64,000 bases of DNA. It comes from Gemmatimonadota bacterium. GTDB lineage: Bacteria > Gemmatimonadota > Gemmatimonadetes > Longimicrobiales > Gaopeijiaceae. Position 1 is the stretch's first letter. Every line of letters begins with the position of its first letter. Position numbers and translations under genes: made by a program. The notes below the pieces were generated by a model. That model was not told where the DNA came from. It made no database searches and saw nothing but the letters and a program-made list of their open reading frames with translations. Positions 41,890 to 50,903 of the stretch are shown in pieces. The stretch lies in contig SLCK01000015.1 in NCBI GenBank assembly GCA_007125845.1, positions 23,514 to 87,513 of the forward strand. Direction: 5' to 3'.

Positions 41890-42429
41890 ATGAAGACGCA
41901 GTGGCTCATCGCTTTGATGGTGGGGCTCGCCCTCGTCGGCTCACTCGCCTTCGTGCAGGCCCAGACCAACGGGTCGGACGATCCGGGTGTCCAGCAAGAA
42001 GTCGGTGCCTCGGGCCAGCCGATCGCCTTTCCGCACGACCGCCACACCCAGGAGTTCCAGATCGATTGTCAATTCTGCCATTTCTCGGCGGAACGATCGG
42101 GGAGTGCCGGGATTCCGCCGGTTTCCACCTGCATGGGCTGCCACACCTTCGTCTCGGGATCGCAGAATCCCGAAGAGGTGGAGCTGCTCCGGGGGTACGC
42201 GGAACGTCAGGAAGCCATTCCCTGGAACCGCATCTACCGTGTGTCCAGCCACGTCCAGTTTCCCCACATGCGCCATGTCTCGGCGGGCGTGGACTGCGCG
42301 AGCTGCCACGGCAATGTGGAGGAAATCGGCGTGATCCAGGAGGTCGCTCAACCGCTCACGATGGGCTGGTGCCTGAGCTGCCACATGGAGATGGGCGCCT
42401 CGAGGGATTGCACGGTCTGTCACTATTGA
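41890..42429 (+). CDS. actA: Alternative complex III subunit ActA, pentahaem cytochrome c
   Basis: 179 residues. After an N-terminal membrane-signal helix (WLIALMVGLALVGSLAFVQA) there are five CxxCH haem sites: CQFCH, CMGCH, CASCH, CLSCH and CTVCH (from about residues 61 to 174). ActA of alternative complex III is a pentahaem cytochrome that receives electrons from the complex and passes them to a downstream carrier. It is the first gene of actABCDEF. The ORF extends upstream to 41779 but ATG 41890 gives the signal anchor. A 10-base hairpin lies between its stop and actB. Confidence 0.93.
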   Translation: MKTQWLIALMVGLALVGSLAFVQAQTNGSDDPGVQQEVGASGQPIAFPHDRHTQEFQIDCQFCHFSAERSGSAGIPPVSTCMGCHTFVSGSQNPEEVELLRGYAERQEAIPWNRIYRVSSHVQFPHMRHVSAGVDCASCHGNVEEIGVIQEVAQPLTMGWCLSCHMEMGASRDCTVCHY

Positions 42430-42441
42430 TGGATCAAGCGG

Positions 42442-42464
42442 CATGTCCCGGGCTCCGGGACATG
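42442..42464 (+). repeat. Perfect hairpin between actA and actB
   Basis: CATGTCCCGG (42442-42451) and CCGGGACATG (42455-42464) form a perfect 10-base stem with a 3-base loop. No T run follows, so it is probably not a terminator. It could stabilise or process the act transcript. Confidence 0.6.
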
Positions 42465-42526
42465 GGCCGTCGGTGTGTTCGGAGGGGACCTCCCCTCCGC
42501 TGGATCGGATCTCAACAGGGTTTTCG

Positions 42527-45500
42527 ATGAGCGAAGGGATCAAGCGGCGAGATTTCCTCAAAGTGCTCGGCGTCAGCGGGGCCGGCGCGAGTCTCGTGGG
42601 GTGCTCTACGGACAGGGTGGAGAGGCTGATCCCCTACGTGACGGCACCCGAAGAGATCACCCCCGGCGTCGCGACGTGGTACTCGACCGCTTGCGCTGAA
42701 TGTCCCGCTGGTTGCGGCGTATGGGTCAAGACCCGGGAAGGGCGTGCGATCAAGCTGGAGGGCAACGCCAACCACCCGGTCTCGCAGGGCGCGCTCTGCG
42801 CCAGGGGGCACTCCGCCCTCCAGGGACTCTACGACCCGGACCGACTCGACCAGCCGATGCGCCGCGAGGGGGACTCCTTCGAGCCGATCACCTGGGACGA
42901 AGCCGGGGCCATGTTCGCCGACGCGATCCAGGGAGCCGGGAGCGACGTGGTCCTGGTGAGTGGCCGCACCGGGCCGTCGCTGACCAACCTCCAGGAGGAG
43001 TTGCTCGAGGCCATCGGGGGAACCCGGGTGGAGTACGAAGCCCTCTCGGAGGCCCCGCTCCGGGAAGCGGCGAGAATGGCCTTCGGCACGGACGCCGTTC
43101 CGACCTTCGACTTCGAGGCCGCAGGGGTCGTCTTCTCCTTCGGTGCGGACTTCCTCGAATCCTGGCTCTCCCCCGTCGAGCACGCCAGGGGCTTCGCCCG
43201 CATGAGCGGAACCGACCTGGACGGAGAGAAGGGACGGTTCGTCTTCGTCGGCCCCAGGCTCTCTCTCACGGGCCAGAACGCCGACGAGTGGATTCCAGTC
43301 CAGGGTGGTAACGAGGGGCTGGTCGCCCTCGCGATGGCCCACGTCATCGTCCGGGACGAGGGCGGAGACCCCGGTCCGTACGCTGAGCTCCTTGGAACGT
43401 ATGATCCCGGGAGCATTGCCGAGGAAGTGGGCCTTTCGGTCGAGACCATCGAGGCGTTGGCCCGGAGGTTCGTCGAGGAGGGCCCAGGGTTGGCGGTCGG
43501 TCCCGGGGTCGCGGGGCAGAGCGGCAACGCCACGGCGATCAACCTGGCCGTCCTCCTCCTCAACGCGGTCGCGGGGAGCGTCGGCCAGACCGTCCATCCG
43601 GGACGCGCCCAGCTCACCGCCGCCTCCGCCGGCCAGGGGGACCTCCTCGAGGCCCTCGACTCCATGCGGACCGGAGGGGTCGGAGCCCTCATCGTCCACG
43701 GTGCGAACCCCCAGTACAGCCTTCCGGCAGCCGCGGGCTTCGCCGAGGCGATGGACGCAGTCGGATTCAAGGTCGTCCTCTCCGATCGCATCGACGAGAC
43801 CGCCGAGTTGGCCGACCTCGTCCTTCCGACGCAGCACGCCCTGGAGTCCTGGGGCGACTCGAATCCGCGCCCGGGCCTCTGGACCATCCAGCAACCTGCG
43901 ATGCGCCCGGTTCCGCATTTCGACTCGCGGGCGGCCGGGGACGTCCTCCTCGACCTCGCGCGCCTCCTTGACCTCGACCTCGGCGCCGAGACGTTCTACG
44001 ACTACCTGCGGGCCCGCTGGGACGAGCTCTACCAGAACGCCGGCAGCCCGGGAGAGTCCTTCTCGGCCTTCTGGCGACAGGCCCTCCGCGATGGTCTCGT
44101 CGAGGTCGCCGTCGCCGAGCCGGAAGCCCCGGCTCTCCAACCGCCCGACCGGGCGCTCACCTTCGAGCCCGCACCGCTGGAGGGCGATGGACTCGCCCTC
44201 CTGGTCTACCCCTCCTCCCGTTTCGGGGATGGTCGGGGGGCGAACCGGCCATGGCTCCAGGAGCTCCCGGACCCCGTCTCCAAGATTGGGTGGCACTCCT
44301 GGGTCGAGATCCACCCGGACACGGCCGCCGAGCTCGGCGTGAGGCAGGGAGAGATCGTCCGCCTCACCTCGCCCCAGGGAGAGGTGGAGGCTCCGGTCTG
44401 GACCTATCCCGGAATCCTTCCGGGAACGGTGGCGCTCGCGATGGGAAGCGGCCACACGCGATTCGGGCGCTTCGCCGATGATCGCGGCGTCAACCCGATG
44501 ACCCTGTTGCCGGCCGTGATCGAGCAACCCTCCGGCTCTCTCGTGCACCTCGCGACCCGGGTCGAGATCGAGCCCACCGGACGTGGCCGGCAGCTCGCCA
44601 CCATCGAAGGCTCGGACCAGCAGTTCGCTCGACCCATCGCTCCGGCGGTGGAGCTCGAGGCCCTGCGGGCCGGAGAGGTATTCCAGGAGCCGGAGCCGGA
44701 TCGGCTCCACGAGCTCCAGGCCGTCGGCGGCTTCGTGCCGGTGCCCACGGACGGGGAGCCCGACGCCTACCCCCTCGAAGGCGCGCGCCACGGGGAGTAC
44801 GATCCCGAAACGAGCGCCCGCTGGGCGATGGCGATCGATCTCGACAAATGCACCGGCTGCTCCGCCTGCGTCACGGCGTGTCAGTCCGAGAACAACATCC
44901 CCTGGGTCGGCGAAGAGCAGCTGACCATGGGGCGGAGCCTGGAGTGGATGCGCCTCGAGCGCTACTACGAGGAGGTCGACGCGAGCGGTCCCGGCCCGGT
45001 CGACATCCGCTTCGTCCCCATGCTCTGTCAGCAGTGCGGCAACGCCCCCTGCGAGCCAGTCTGCCCGGTCTTCGCGGCCTACCATACCCACGACGGGCTC
45101 AACGCGCAGATCTACAATCGCTGCGTGGGCACGCGCTACTGCGCGAACAACTGCCCGTACAAGGTTCGCGTCTTCAACTGGCACCGCTTCTCCGAGGTCC
45201 CGGAGCCCCTCAACTGGCAGTACAACCCCGACGTGACCGTCCGGTCCGAGGGTGTCATGGAGAAGTGCTCCTTCTGCGTGCAGCGGATCCGCCAGAGGGA
45301 GAATCAGGCCACCCTGGAAGGAAGGTCTGTTCAGGACGGCGAGGTGGTCCCCGCCTGTCAGCAGAGCTGCCCGGCCGAGGCCATCGTCTTCGGGAACATC
45401 CGCGACCCCGACTCGAGGGTCGCCCAGGTCTCCAGAGACCAGCGGACGTACAGGGTGCTGGACGTGCTCATCAACACCCAACCGGCCGTGAACTATCTCC

Positions 45501-45541
45501 GCAAGGTCACCTTTCACCCGGTCGAGGACATCCATGTCTGA
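42527..45541 (+). CDS. actB: Alternative complex III subunit ActB, molybdopterin-fold and iron-sulfur subunit
   Basis: 1004 residues. The Tat-type signal RRDFLKVLGVSGAGASLVGC indicates export and lipid attachment. The first ~730 residues resemble a molybdopterin oxidoreductase (ACAECPAGCGVWVKTREG, GALCARGHSALQGLYDPDRL) that in this family carries no cofactor. From about residue 775 the iron-sulfur part has four cysteine clusters: CTGCSACVTAC, CQQCGNAPCEPVCPV, CVGTRYCANNCPYK and CSFCVQRIR followed by CQQSCP, as in ActB B2/FeS domains. It relays electrons from the quinol site to the haems. The start at ATG 42527 is preceded by a weak AGGG. Confidence 0.92.
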   Translation: MSEGIKRRDFLKVLGVSGAGASLVGCSTDRVERLIPYVTAPEEITPGVATWYSTACAECPAGCGVWVKTREGRAIKLEGNANHPVSQGALCARGHSALQGLYDPDRLDQPMRREGDSFEPITWDEAGAMFADAIQGAGSDVVLVSGRTGPSLTNLQEELLEAIGGTRVEYEALSEAPLREAARMAFGTDAVPTFDFEAAGVVFSFGADFLESWLSPVEHARGFARMSGTDLDGEKGRFVFVGPRLSLTGQNADEWIPVQGGNEGLVALAMAHVIVRDEGGDPGPYAELLGTYDPGSIAEEVGLSVETIEALARRFVEEGPGLAVGPGVAGQSGNATAINLAVLLLNAVAGSVGQTVHPGRAQLTAASAGQGDLLEALDSMRTGGVGALIVHGANPQYSLPAAAGFAEAMDAVGFKVVLSDRIDETAELADLVLPTQHALESWGDSNPRPGLWTIQQPAMRPVPHFDSRAAGDVLLDLARLLDLDLGAETFYDYLRARWDELYQNAGSPGESFSAFWRQALRDGLVEVAVAEPEAPALQPPDRALTFEPAPLEGDGLALLVYPSSRFGDGRGANRPWLQELPDPVSKIGWHSWVEIHPDTAAELGVRQGEIVRLTSPQGEVEAPVWTYPGILPGTVALAMGSGHTRFGRFADDRGVNPMTLLPAVIEQPSGSLVHLATRVEIEPTGRGRQLATIEGSDQQFARPIAPAVELEALRAGEVFQEPEPDRLHELQAVGGFVPVPTDGEPDAYPLEGARHGEYDPETSARWAMAIDLDKCTGCSACVTACQSENNIPWVGEEQLTMGRSLEWMRLERYYEEVDASGPGPVDIRFVPMLCQQCGNAPCEPVCPVFAAYHTHDGLNAQIYNRCVGTRYCANNCPYKVRVFNWHRFSEVPEPLNWQYNPDVTVRSEGVMEKCSFCVQRIRQRENQATLEGRSVQDGEVVPACQQSCPAEAIVFGNIRDPDSRVAQVSRDQRTYRVLDVLINTQPAVNYLRKVTFHPVEDIHV

Positions 45542-45596
45542 GCGGTCGCTCGTAGGCACGAGGACCCCCGGCCTTTCCGGGAACGCGAGGTAAGGA

Positions 45597-46994
45597 ATGG
45601 CGACGGCCACGAAACCCGACGAAAAGGCCCGGGAAAGAGGAGCGCTGACTCACCCCGACGTGGAGTCTATGGGGGAAGTCAATGTCGACATCCTCCGGAT
45701 GCTCTCACGCCCCGGCAAGGGCTGGTGGATCCTGTTCGGGATGTCGGTTGCCGGAATCGGGCTCCTCTTCTTCGCATGGGGGAACCAGCTTGTCAACGGC
45801 ATCGGCCTGACCGGCCTGAACACCCCGGTGGGCTGGGGAGTGTACATCGCCACCTTCGTATTCTGGGTGGGGATCGCGCACTCTGGCACGCTCATTTCGG
45901 CGGTGCTCTTCCTCTTCCGGGCCCGCTGGAGACAGTCGATCTACCGGGCGGCCGAGGCGATGACCGTCTTCGCGGTCATGACCGCTGGACTCTTTCCGCT
46001 GATCCACCTGGGTCGCGCCTGGCACGCATACTGGCTCTTCCCCTACCCCAACGAGCGCCTGCTCTGGCCGAACTTCCGCTCGCCGCTCGTATGGGACGTG
46101 TTCGCGGTCTCGACCTACTTCACGGTCTCATCGCTCTTCTTCCTGCTCGGGCTCGTGCCTGATCTGGCGGCTGCGCGTGACCAGGCCAAGCCCGGGACCC
46201 TGCGACACAAGTTCTACACCCTCACCTCCTTCGGATGGCGAGGAACCGACCGGCAGTGGCATCACTTCGGGAAGGCGTACCTCTACCTGGCCGCGCTGGC
46301 CACGCCCCTGGTGCTGTCGGTCCACTCGGTCGTCTCCTGGGACTTCGCGATGTCAATCGTCCCCGGCTGGCACGCGACGATCTTCGCGCCCTACTTCGTG
46401 GCGGGAGCGATCTTTTCCGGGGTGGCGATGGTCATCACCCTGATGGTGCCGATCCGGAAGATCTTCGGCCTCGAAAAGTACCTCACGACCAAGCATTTCG
46501 ACGCTCTGGCGAAGCTGTGCCTGGTCACGGGCCTCGTGGTCTTCTACGCCTATCTGGTCGAGTTCTTCATGGCCTGGTACTCGGGTGAGGATCCGGAGCG
46601 GAGGGTCTTCTGGAACCGGGTGTTCGGGCATTACTGGTGGGCCACCTGGATCATGCTCATCTGTAACGGGATGATCCCGATGCTCCTTTGGTTGAAGCGG
46701 GTCCGCTACTCGATCGCCGCCCTCTTCGTCATCTCGATCTTCATCAACATCGGGATGTGGTTCGAGCGGTTCGTGATCGTCGTCACTTCGCTCTCGCACG
46801 AGTTCATCCCGTTCGCCTGGAACACGTATCGTCCGTCGCTCACCGAGATGAGCATCGTCATCGGAAGCTTCGCGTGGTTCTCCTTCTGGTTCCTCCTCTT
46901 CATCCGGCTCATGCCCCCGGTGGCGATCGCCGAGATCAAGGAGGTCCTGCCACCGCCGATGCGTCGCAAGACGGAAAAGGAGGGCGCCCGATGA
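45597..46994 (+). CDS. actC: Alternative complex III subunit ActC, NrfD-like quinol-binding membrane protein
   Basis: 465 residues with about ten membrane helices (for example WILFGMSVAGIGLLFFAWG, LYLAALATPLVLSVHSVVSWDFAMSIVPGWH). NrfD/PsrC-type subunit that provides a quinol-oxidation site at the periplasmic side. The conserved HSVVSWDFAMSIVPGWHATIFAPYFV segment is typical of ActC. The start ATG 45597 has GAGGTAAGGA upstream. The stop overlaps the actD start by ATGA. Confidence 0.93.
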   Translation: MATATKPDEKARERGALTHPDVESMGEVNVDILRMLSRPGKGWWILFGMSVAGIGLLFFAWGNQLVNGIGLTGLNTPVGWGVYIATFVFWVGIAHSGTLISAVLFLFRARWRQSIYRAAEAMTVFAVMTAGLFPLIHLGRAWHAYWLFPYPNERLLWPNFRSPLVWDVFAVSTYFTVSSLFFLLGLVPDLAAARDQAKPGTLRHKFYTLTSFGWRGTDRQWHHFGKAYLYLAALATPLVLSVHSVVSWDFAMSIVPGWHATIFAPYFVAGAIFSGVAMVITLMVPIRKIFGLEKYLTTKHFDALAKLCLVTGLVVFYAYLVEFFMAWYSGEDPERRVFWNRVFGHYWWATWIMLICNGMIPMLLWLKRVRYSIAALFVISIFINIGMWFERFVIVVTSLSHEFIPFAWNTYRPSLTEMSIVIGSFAWFSFWFLLFIRLMPPVAIAEIKEVLPPPMRRKTEKEGAR

Positions 46995-47521
46995 GTGAAG
47001 GCCGCAAGGGTATCCTCGCCTCCTTCGACTACCTCGACTCCGCGGTGGAGTCGATCGAGAAGCTGCGGGCCGAGGGGTTCGATGAGATCACGGCGTTCGC
47101 GCCCTTCCCGGAACACCATATCGAGCATGCCCTCGGGTACCGAACGAGCCCTGTCCGGCTCTTCACCCTCGTGGGCGGGCTGACCGGGGCCGCCACGGGG
47201 TTCGCCTTCACTACGTTCACTTCGATGGACTGGCCCCTCGTCACAGGTGGGAAGCCGATCGTGTCGATCCCAGCCTACACGGTGATCGCCTTCGAGCTCA
47301 CCATCCTATTCGGAGTCCTGGCAACCGTGATCGGGGTGTTCTGGAACATGCGGGTGCCCGACCTCAAGTCGAACGTCATCTACGACCCGCAGCTCTCCGC
47401 CGGACGGTTCGGAGTCTACGTGACGGCTTCCGCCGGGCGGCTCGGCGCGGCACGGGACATTCTCGAGGCGAACGATCCAGCCCTGGTGGAAGAGGATGCT
47501 GAAGGGAGGTCGCATGGCTGA
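46991..47521 (+). CDS. actD: Alternative complex III subunit ActD (DUF3341)
   Basis: 176 residues, coupled to actC by ATGA. A cytoplasmic N-terminal part (KGILASFDYLDSAVESIEKLRAEGFDEITAFAPFPEHHIE) precedes two membrane helices (FTLVGGLTGAATGFAFTTF and VIAFELTILFGVLATVIGVF). This is the DUF3341 pattern of ActD, a membrane-anchoring accessory subunit without cofactors. Its last eight bases overlap actE. Confidence 0.92.
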   Translation: MSEGRKGILASFDYLDSAVESIEKLRAEGFDEITAFAPFPEHHIEHALGYRTSPVRLFTLVGGLTGAATGFAFTTFTSMDWPLVTGGKPIVSIPAYTVIAFELTILFGVLATVIGVFWNMRVPDLKSNVIYDPQLSAGRFGVYVTASAGRLGAARDILEANDPALVEEDAEGRSHG

Positions 47522-48155
47522 AGGAAGGCGTGGAAAGAGACTCCGTGGGTGGCTCGCGGGCTTCCTGGTCGCACTCACCGCCGCAGGGTGTCACCCCATG
47601 GACGACCTGCTCGTAACGATCTTCGGAAGGAGCATGAGGGAGCAGCCCTCGCTGGATCCATACGACCAGCCGCTCCTTCCCGCCGAGGGCACGGTGCCCT
47701 TCGCCGCCGGGAACTTCCCACCGGCCGACGGCGTCGTGCAGCTCGGACAGGCGGAGTCCGCCGCCGAGTTCCCGGCGCCGGTGCAGCCGATCCAGCTCCT
47801 TCAGCAGGCCCCGGAGATCATGGAGCTGCAGAATCCGGTCGAGCCGACCGCCGGCTCCCTCGCCCGGGGGGAAGAGATGTTCAACCGAGCCTGCTCACCC
47901 TGCCACGGAGCTGGGGGATTGGGCGACGGCCCCGTCACCGAGGCCGGGATGCTTTCCTTCTCCCTGCTTACCGATGAGGCCCAGGAGTATCCTGACGGAT
48001 ACATCTACACAATCATACGGGTCGGCCGAGGGGCGATGCCCGCCCTCGGCCACCAGGTTGCGCACTTCGATCGGTGGCACCTGGTGAACTACGTGCGCGA
48101 GCTACAGGGCGTGACGCCCGCCGACCCGACCGCCCAGGACGCCGAGGACCGCTAA
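47514..48155 (+). CDS. actE: Alternative complex III subunit ActE, monohaem cytochrome c lipoprotein
   Basis: 213 residues starting at ATG 47514, with GAAGGGAGGT upstream. Lipobox TAAGC after a signal helix (WLAGFLVALTAAGC). One haem site, CSPCH, in FNRACSPCHGAGGLGDG, with the axial Met expected in RGAMPALGHQV. This is a class I cytochrome that forms the exit point of electrons from the complex. It lies three bases before actF. Confidence 0.93.
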   Translation: MAEGRRGKRLRGWLAGFLVALTAAGCHPMDDLLVTIFGRSMREQPSLDPYDQPLLPAEGTVPFAAGNFPPADGVVQLGQAESAAEFPAPVQPIQLLQQAPEIMELQNPVEPTAGSLARGEEMFNRACSPCHGAGGLGDGPVTEAGMLSFSLLTDEAQEYPDGYIYTIIRVGRGAMPALGHQVAHFDRWHLVNYVRELQGVTPADPTAQDAEDR

Positions 48156-48158
48156 GAG

Positions 48159-49517
48159 ATGCACGAGATCTACGTTCCCTCCGAGATCCAGGCTCGCTAC
48201 CTGCCCCGGGCGAAGGGATTGACCGCCCTCTTTGCGGGGCTGGTCGCAGTCGGTGCCCTGGCCTTCGTACTCCTGCTTTTCGCCGACTCCGACCGGGCCT
48301 GGCAGGCCTATGTCTCGAACTGGCTCTTCTTCACGAGCGTGGCCCAGGGCGGCATCATGTTCGCCGCGGTGACCCTCATCGTGAAGGCGAGGTGGAACTG
48401 GTCGGTCCGGCGCCTCTCGATAGCGGCCGCCGGATTTCTACCGATCTCGTTCCTCCTCATGCTACCCATGTTCACCCTCCGCGAGAGCTACTTCACGTGG
48501 ATCCGGTATATGGAGTTCGATCCGGTGGTGCAGCTGAAGGCGGCGTACCTGAACATCCCCTTCCTGATCACGCGCAACGTCCTCGGTGCGCTGCTCCTCT
48601 TCGGATTCAGCCTCTTCTTCGTCTACCTCGCGCTCCGGCCCGACATGGGACCGGAGAGGGAGAAGGACGAGCAGGAGGATCCCGGCCGGAGGCGCTGGCG
48701 GGAGCGGCTTTCCGCCGGATGGCGGGGGCAGGAAGAGGAGGAGGCCCGAAGCTGGGAGAAGCTCAAGGTCCTGGCTCCGGGCCTGGTCCTCCTCTACGCG
48801 CTGGTGATGGGGATCTTCTCGATCGACTGGGCGATGAGCCTGGAGCCGCACTGGTTCTCGACTCTCCTTCCCGCCTGGTTTTCGATGGGCGCATTCTGGG
48901 CCGGCATCGGGTTCACCGCGATCCTGGCGGTCATCCTGAAGCGAGGATACGCCTACTTCGATCAGGAGATGGGACCGCAGCAGCTCCACGACATGGGAAA
49001 GCTCTTCTTCGGCTTCTCCATTTTCTGGATGTATCTCTTCTGGTCGCAGTACATCGTGATCTGGTACGGGAAGCTCCCGTGGGAGCAGGAGTGGATCATC
49101 CACCGCTCGGGCGCCGAATGGGGCGCCATTTCCCTTCTCGTGATCGTACTCTGCTTCTTCGTCCCCTTCGCTGGACTCATCGGACGGAAGCCGAAGATGA
49201 TCCCGAACTGGTTCGGTGGAATCGCCCTGCTGGCACTCTTGGGACTCTGGCTCGAGCGCTTCATCCTCATCGCTCCGTCGCTGCACGAGCCCGGCACGGC
49301 CACGATCACGCTCTGGGAGCCGCTGATCGCCCTCGGTTTTCTGGGCCTCTTCGCGGCGAGCACCCGGTGGTTCCTGACCACGTTCCCGGTGATCCAGGTC
49401 TGGCAGCCCAGTCAGGATCCGGAGATGCTGGAGGGCGAGACTCCACCCGATCGGCAGATGGTCGTGCGACGCCAGGCGTCGGCGCACATGAGATCCGAGG
49501 AAGTGGAGCTCGACTAG
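48159..49517 (+). CDS. actF: Alternative complex III subunit ActF, second NrfD-like membrane protein
   Basis: 452 residues with about ten helices, a paralogue of ActC. The segment VMGIFSIDWAMSLEPHWFSTLLPAWF corresponds to the conserved quinol-site helix. A charged cytoplasmic loop of about 40 residues (residues ~160-205, with REKDEQEDPGRRRW) separates two helices and is longer than in ActC. It ends in a short tandem repeat that also carries the stop codon of the convergent HisN-like gene. No ActG or haem-copper oxidase genes follow, so the partner oxidase must lie elsewhere. Confidence 0.92.
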   Translation: MHEIYVPSEIQARYLPRAKGLTALFAGLVAVGALAFVLLLFADSDRAWQAYVSNWLFFTSVAQGGIMFAAVTLIVKARWNWSVRRLSIAAAGFLPISFLLMLPMFTLRESYFTWIRYMEFDPVVQLKAAYLNIPFLITRNVLGALLLFGFSLFFVYLALRPDMGPEREKDEQEDPGRRRWRERLSAGWRGQEEEEARSWEKLKVLAPGLVLLYALVMGIFSIDWAMSLEPHWFSTLLPAWFSMGAFWAGIGFTAILAVILKRGYAYFDQEMGPQQLHDMGKLFFGFSIFWMYLFWSQYIVIWYGKLPWEQEWIIHRSGAEWGAISLLVIVLCFFVPFAGLIGRKPKMIPNWFGGIALLALLGLWLERFILIAPSLHEPGTATITLWEPLIALGFLGLFAASTRWFLTTFPVIQVWQPSQDPEMLEGETPPDRQMVVRRQASAHMRSEEVELD

Positions 49518-49530
49518 CTCTCGACTAGCT
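49509..49530. repeat. 11-base tandem duplication at the actF/HisN-like stop codons
   Basis: The unit CTCGACTAGCT occurs at 49509-49519 and 49520-49530. The TAG in the first copy stops actF on the plus strand; the CTA in the second copy is the stop of the convergent gene. Confidence 0.9.
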
Positions 49531-50343
49531 GTTCAGGAGAGCCGAGACTTCGGCGTGGACAGCGCCATTGGTGGACAACCCCGAGCCTCCGTGGACGGTT
49601 GGGCGCCCCGCCAGGTCCGTGAATCGCCCACCGGCTTCCTCCAGGATCGGGAGGAGAGGAGCCGCGTCCCAGGCAGAAAGCACCGGATCGATCATCGCCT
49701 CCGCGCGCCCCGTGGCCACCAGCAGGTGCCCGTACGCGTCCCCCCAGCCTCGGACGAAGCCCGCGCGGCCCGCCAGCGCCCGCCAGCCTGAAGCCACAGG
49801 GGAGAGGAGAATCGCCTCCGGATCCGTCGTCAGGACTCCGGCCTGCGAGAGTTCCGATACCTTGGAGACCGCGGCCGCTGTCGGCTCGCTCGAGCCCTCC
49901 TTCCACCATCGGCATCCGGTACCGCGGGCGGCCGCCACGGTCTCCCCGAGCGCCGGAAAGTGCGCGACGCCCACGGCCGCTGCCTCCCGTACCTCCACGC
50001 CGACGAGAACGGCATAGAGGGGAACGCCCTGCATGAAGGAGCGCGTTCCGTCGATGGGATCGAGGATCCATCGCACAGGAGCCTCACCTGCCTCTTCCCC
50101 ATATTCCTCCCCCAGGATCGCATGATCCGGGTATCGGCCGCGAATCTCTCGCCTGAGGAGCTCCTCGGTCTCCCGGTCGGCCGCGGTCACCGGAGTCCCG
50201 TCTCCCTTCTCCTCCGACGACAGGACCGTACCGAAGTGACGCAGGGTGATCTCTCCGGCTCTGAGGGCGATCGCCAGGGCATGCTCCAGCAGCGGCTCGA
50301 GGCTGTGGGGTATCTCCGGATCGAACGTCTCGTGGGCGCCCAT
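49525..50343 (-). CDS. hisN: Inositol-monophosphatase family enzyme, probable histidinol-phosphatase (HisN type)
   Basis: 272 residues. Mg-dependent phosphatase with motif 1 GEEYGEE (metal Glu), DPIDGTRSFMQG (Asp ligands and phosphate loop) and the late WDAAPLLPILEEAGG (third metal site). The stretch RGWGDAYGHLLVATGRAEAMIDP is typical of the HisN subgroup, which dephosphorylates histidinol phosphate in histidine synthesis; the generic inositol-phosphatase role is the alternative. No other his genes are nearby. Its ATG overlaps the stop of the GGDEF-remnant gene (TGATG). Confidence 0.85.
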   Translation of the reverse strand: MGAHETFDPEIPHSLEPLLEHALAIALRAGEITLRHFGTVLSSEEKGDGTPVTAADRETEELLRREIRGRYPDHAILGEEYGEEAGEAPVRWILDPIDGTRSFMQGVPLYAVLVGVEVREAAAVGVAHFPALGETVAAARGTGCRWWKEGSSEPTAAAVSKVSELSQAGVLTTDPEAILLSPVASGWRALAGRAGFVRGWGDAYGHLLVATGRAEAMIDPVLSAWDAAPLLPILEEAGGRFTDLAGRPTVHGGSGLSTNGAVHAEVSALLNS

Positions 50344-50798
50344 CAGCCGTTCCCCGCCGACTTGGATCGGTACATGTCCTGATCCGACGCGAGAATCAAG
50401 GATTCCGGCGACTCGTTGCTCTGGTCATAGGCCGCGACTCCGGAGCTCAGGCTGACTTGGCGTGGTCCCAGGTCGGGGTCGAAGGGCACGACCGAGACCG
50501 GTCGCCCTCGCTTCGCCGCCGCGAATTCGCGCGCCAGATGGAGCTCGAGGTGCCGACGGTTTGCGAGCCCGGTCAGGGCGTCCGTGAGCGAAAGCGCCCG
50601 CACATCCGCATAGAGGCGGGCCTTCCGGAGCTCGGCGTCGGCGAGAGTCCTGGCGCCCTGCGCCAATCGGCTGAGAAGCTCCCCGGGGTCCAGCGTTTCG
50701 AGCATCCCGAGTGCCAACCTGTCCAACCGGTCCGCACCCCTCTCGGTCTGTACCTCGCCGGAAGATCCTTCGGCCCTTTCCCCTTCCATGGTCGGCAT
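50343..50798 (-). CDS. Diguanylate-cyclase-like remnant lacking the GGDEF core
   Basis: 151 residues from ATG 50798 (MPTMEGERAEG). A helical N-terminal region (ALGMLETLDPGELLSRLAQ, AELRKARLYADV) leads into the start of a GGDEF domain, SLTDALTGLANRRHLELHL. The sequence then runs from VSVVPFDPD directly to LGPRQVSLSSGVAAY and the domain end (SLILASDQDMYRSK). The stretch of about 80 residues that should carry the substrate loop and the GGDEF motif is missing in frame. It cannot make cyclic di-GMP by the normal mechanism; it may be a remnant or a protein-interaction module. TGATG overlap with the downstream hisN-like gene. Confidence 0.75.
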   Translation of the reverse strand: MPTMEGERAEGSSGEVQTERGADRLDRLALGMLETLDPGELLSRLAQGARTLADAELRKARLYADVRALSLTDALTGLANRRHLELHLAREFAAAKRGRPVSVVPFDPDLGPRQVSLSSGVAAYDQSNESPESLILASDQDMYRSKSAGNG

Positions 50799-50903
50799 GA
50801 CAACCCTCGGATTCCGGACTCGTCCCCTCGGCGCAAGAGGCGGCGGAGGCACGTTCCGGGAAGATAGACCTCGCCCAATCGCTCGCAACAACTACGGTGG
50901 CGA

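Noticed and set aside
42512..45610. A 1032-codon open frame on the minus strand opposite actB
   Set aside because: It is a mirror of a high-GC gene whose family, cysteine clusters and signal peptide are clear on the plus strand; the antisense translation has no recognisable domain.
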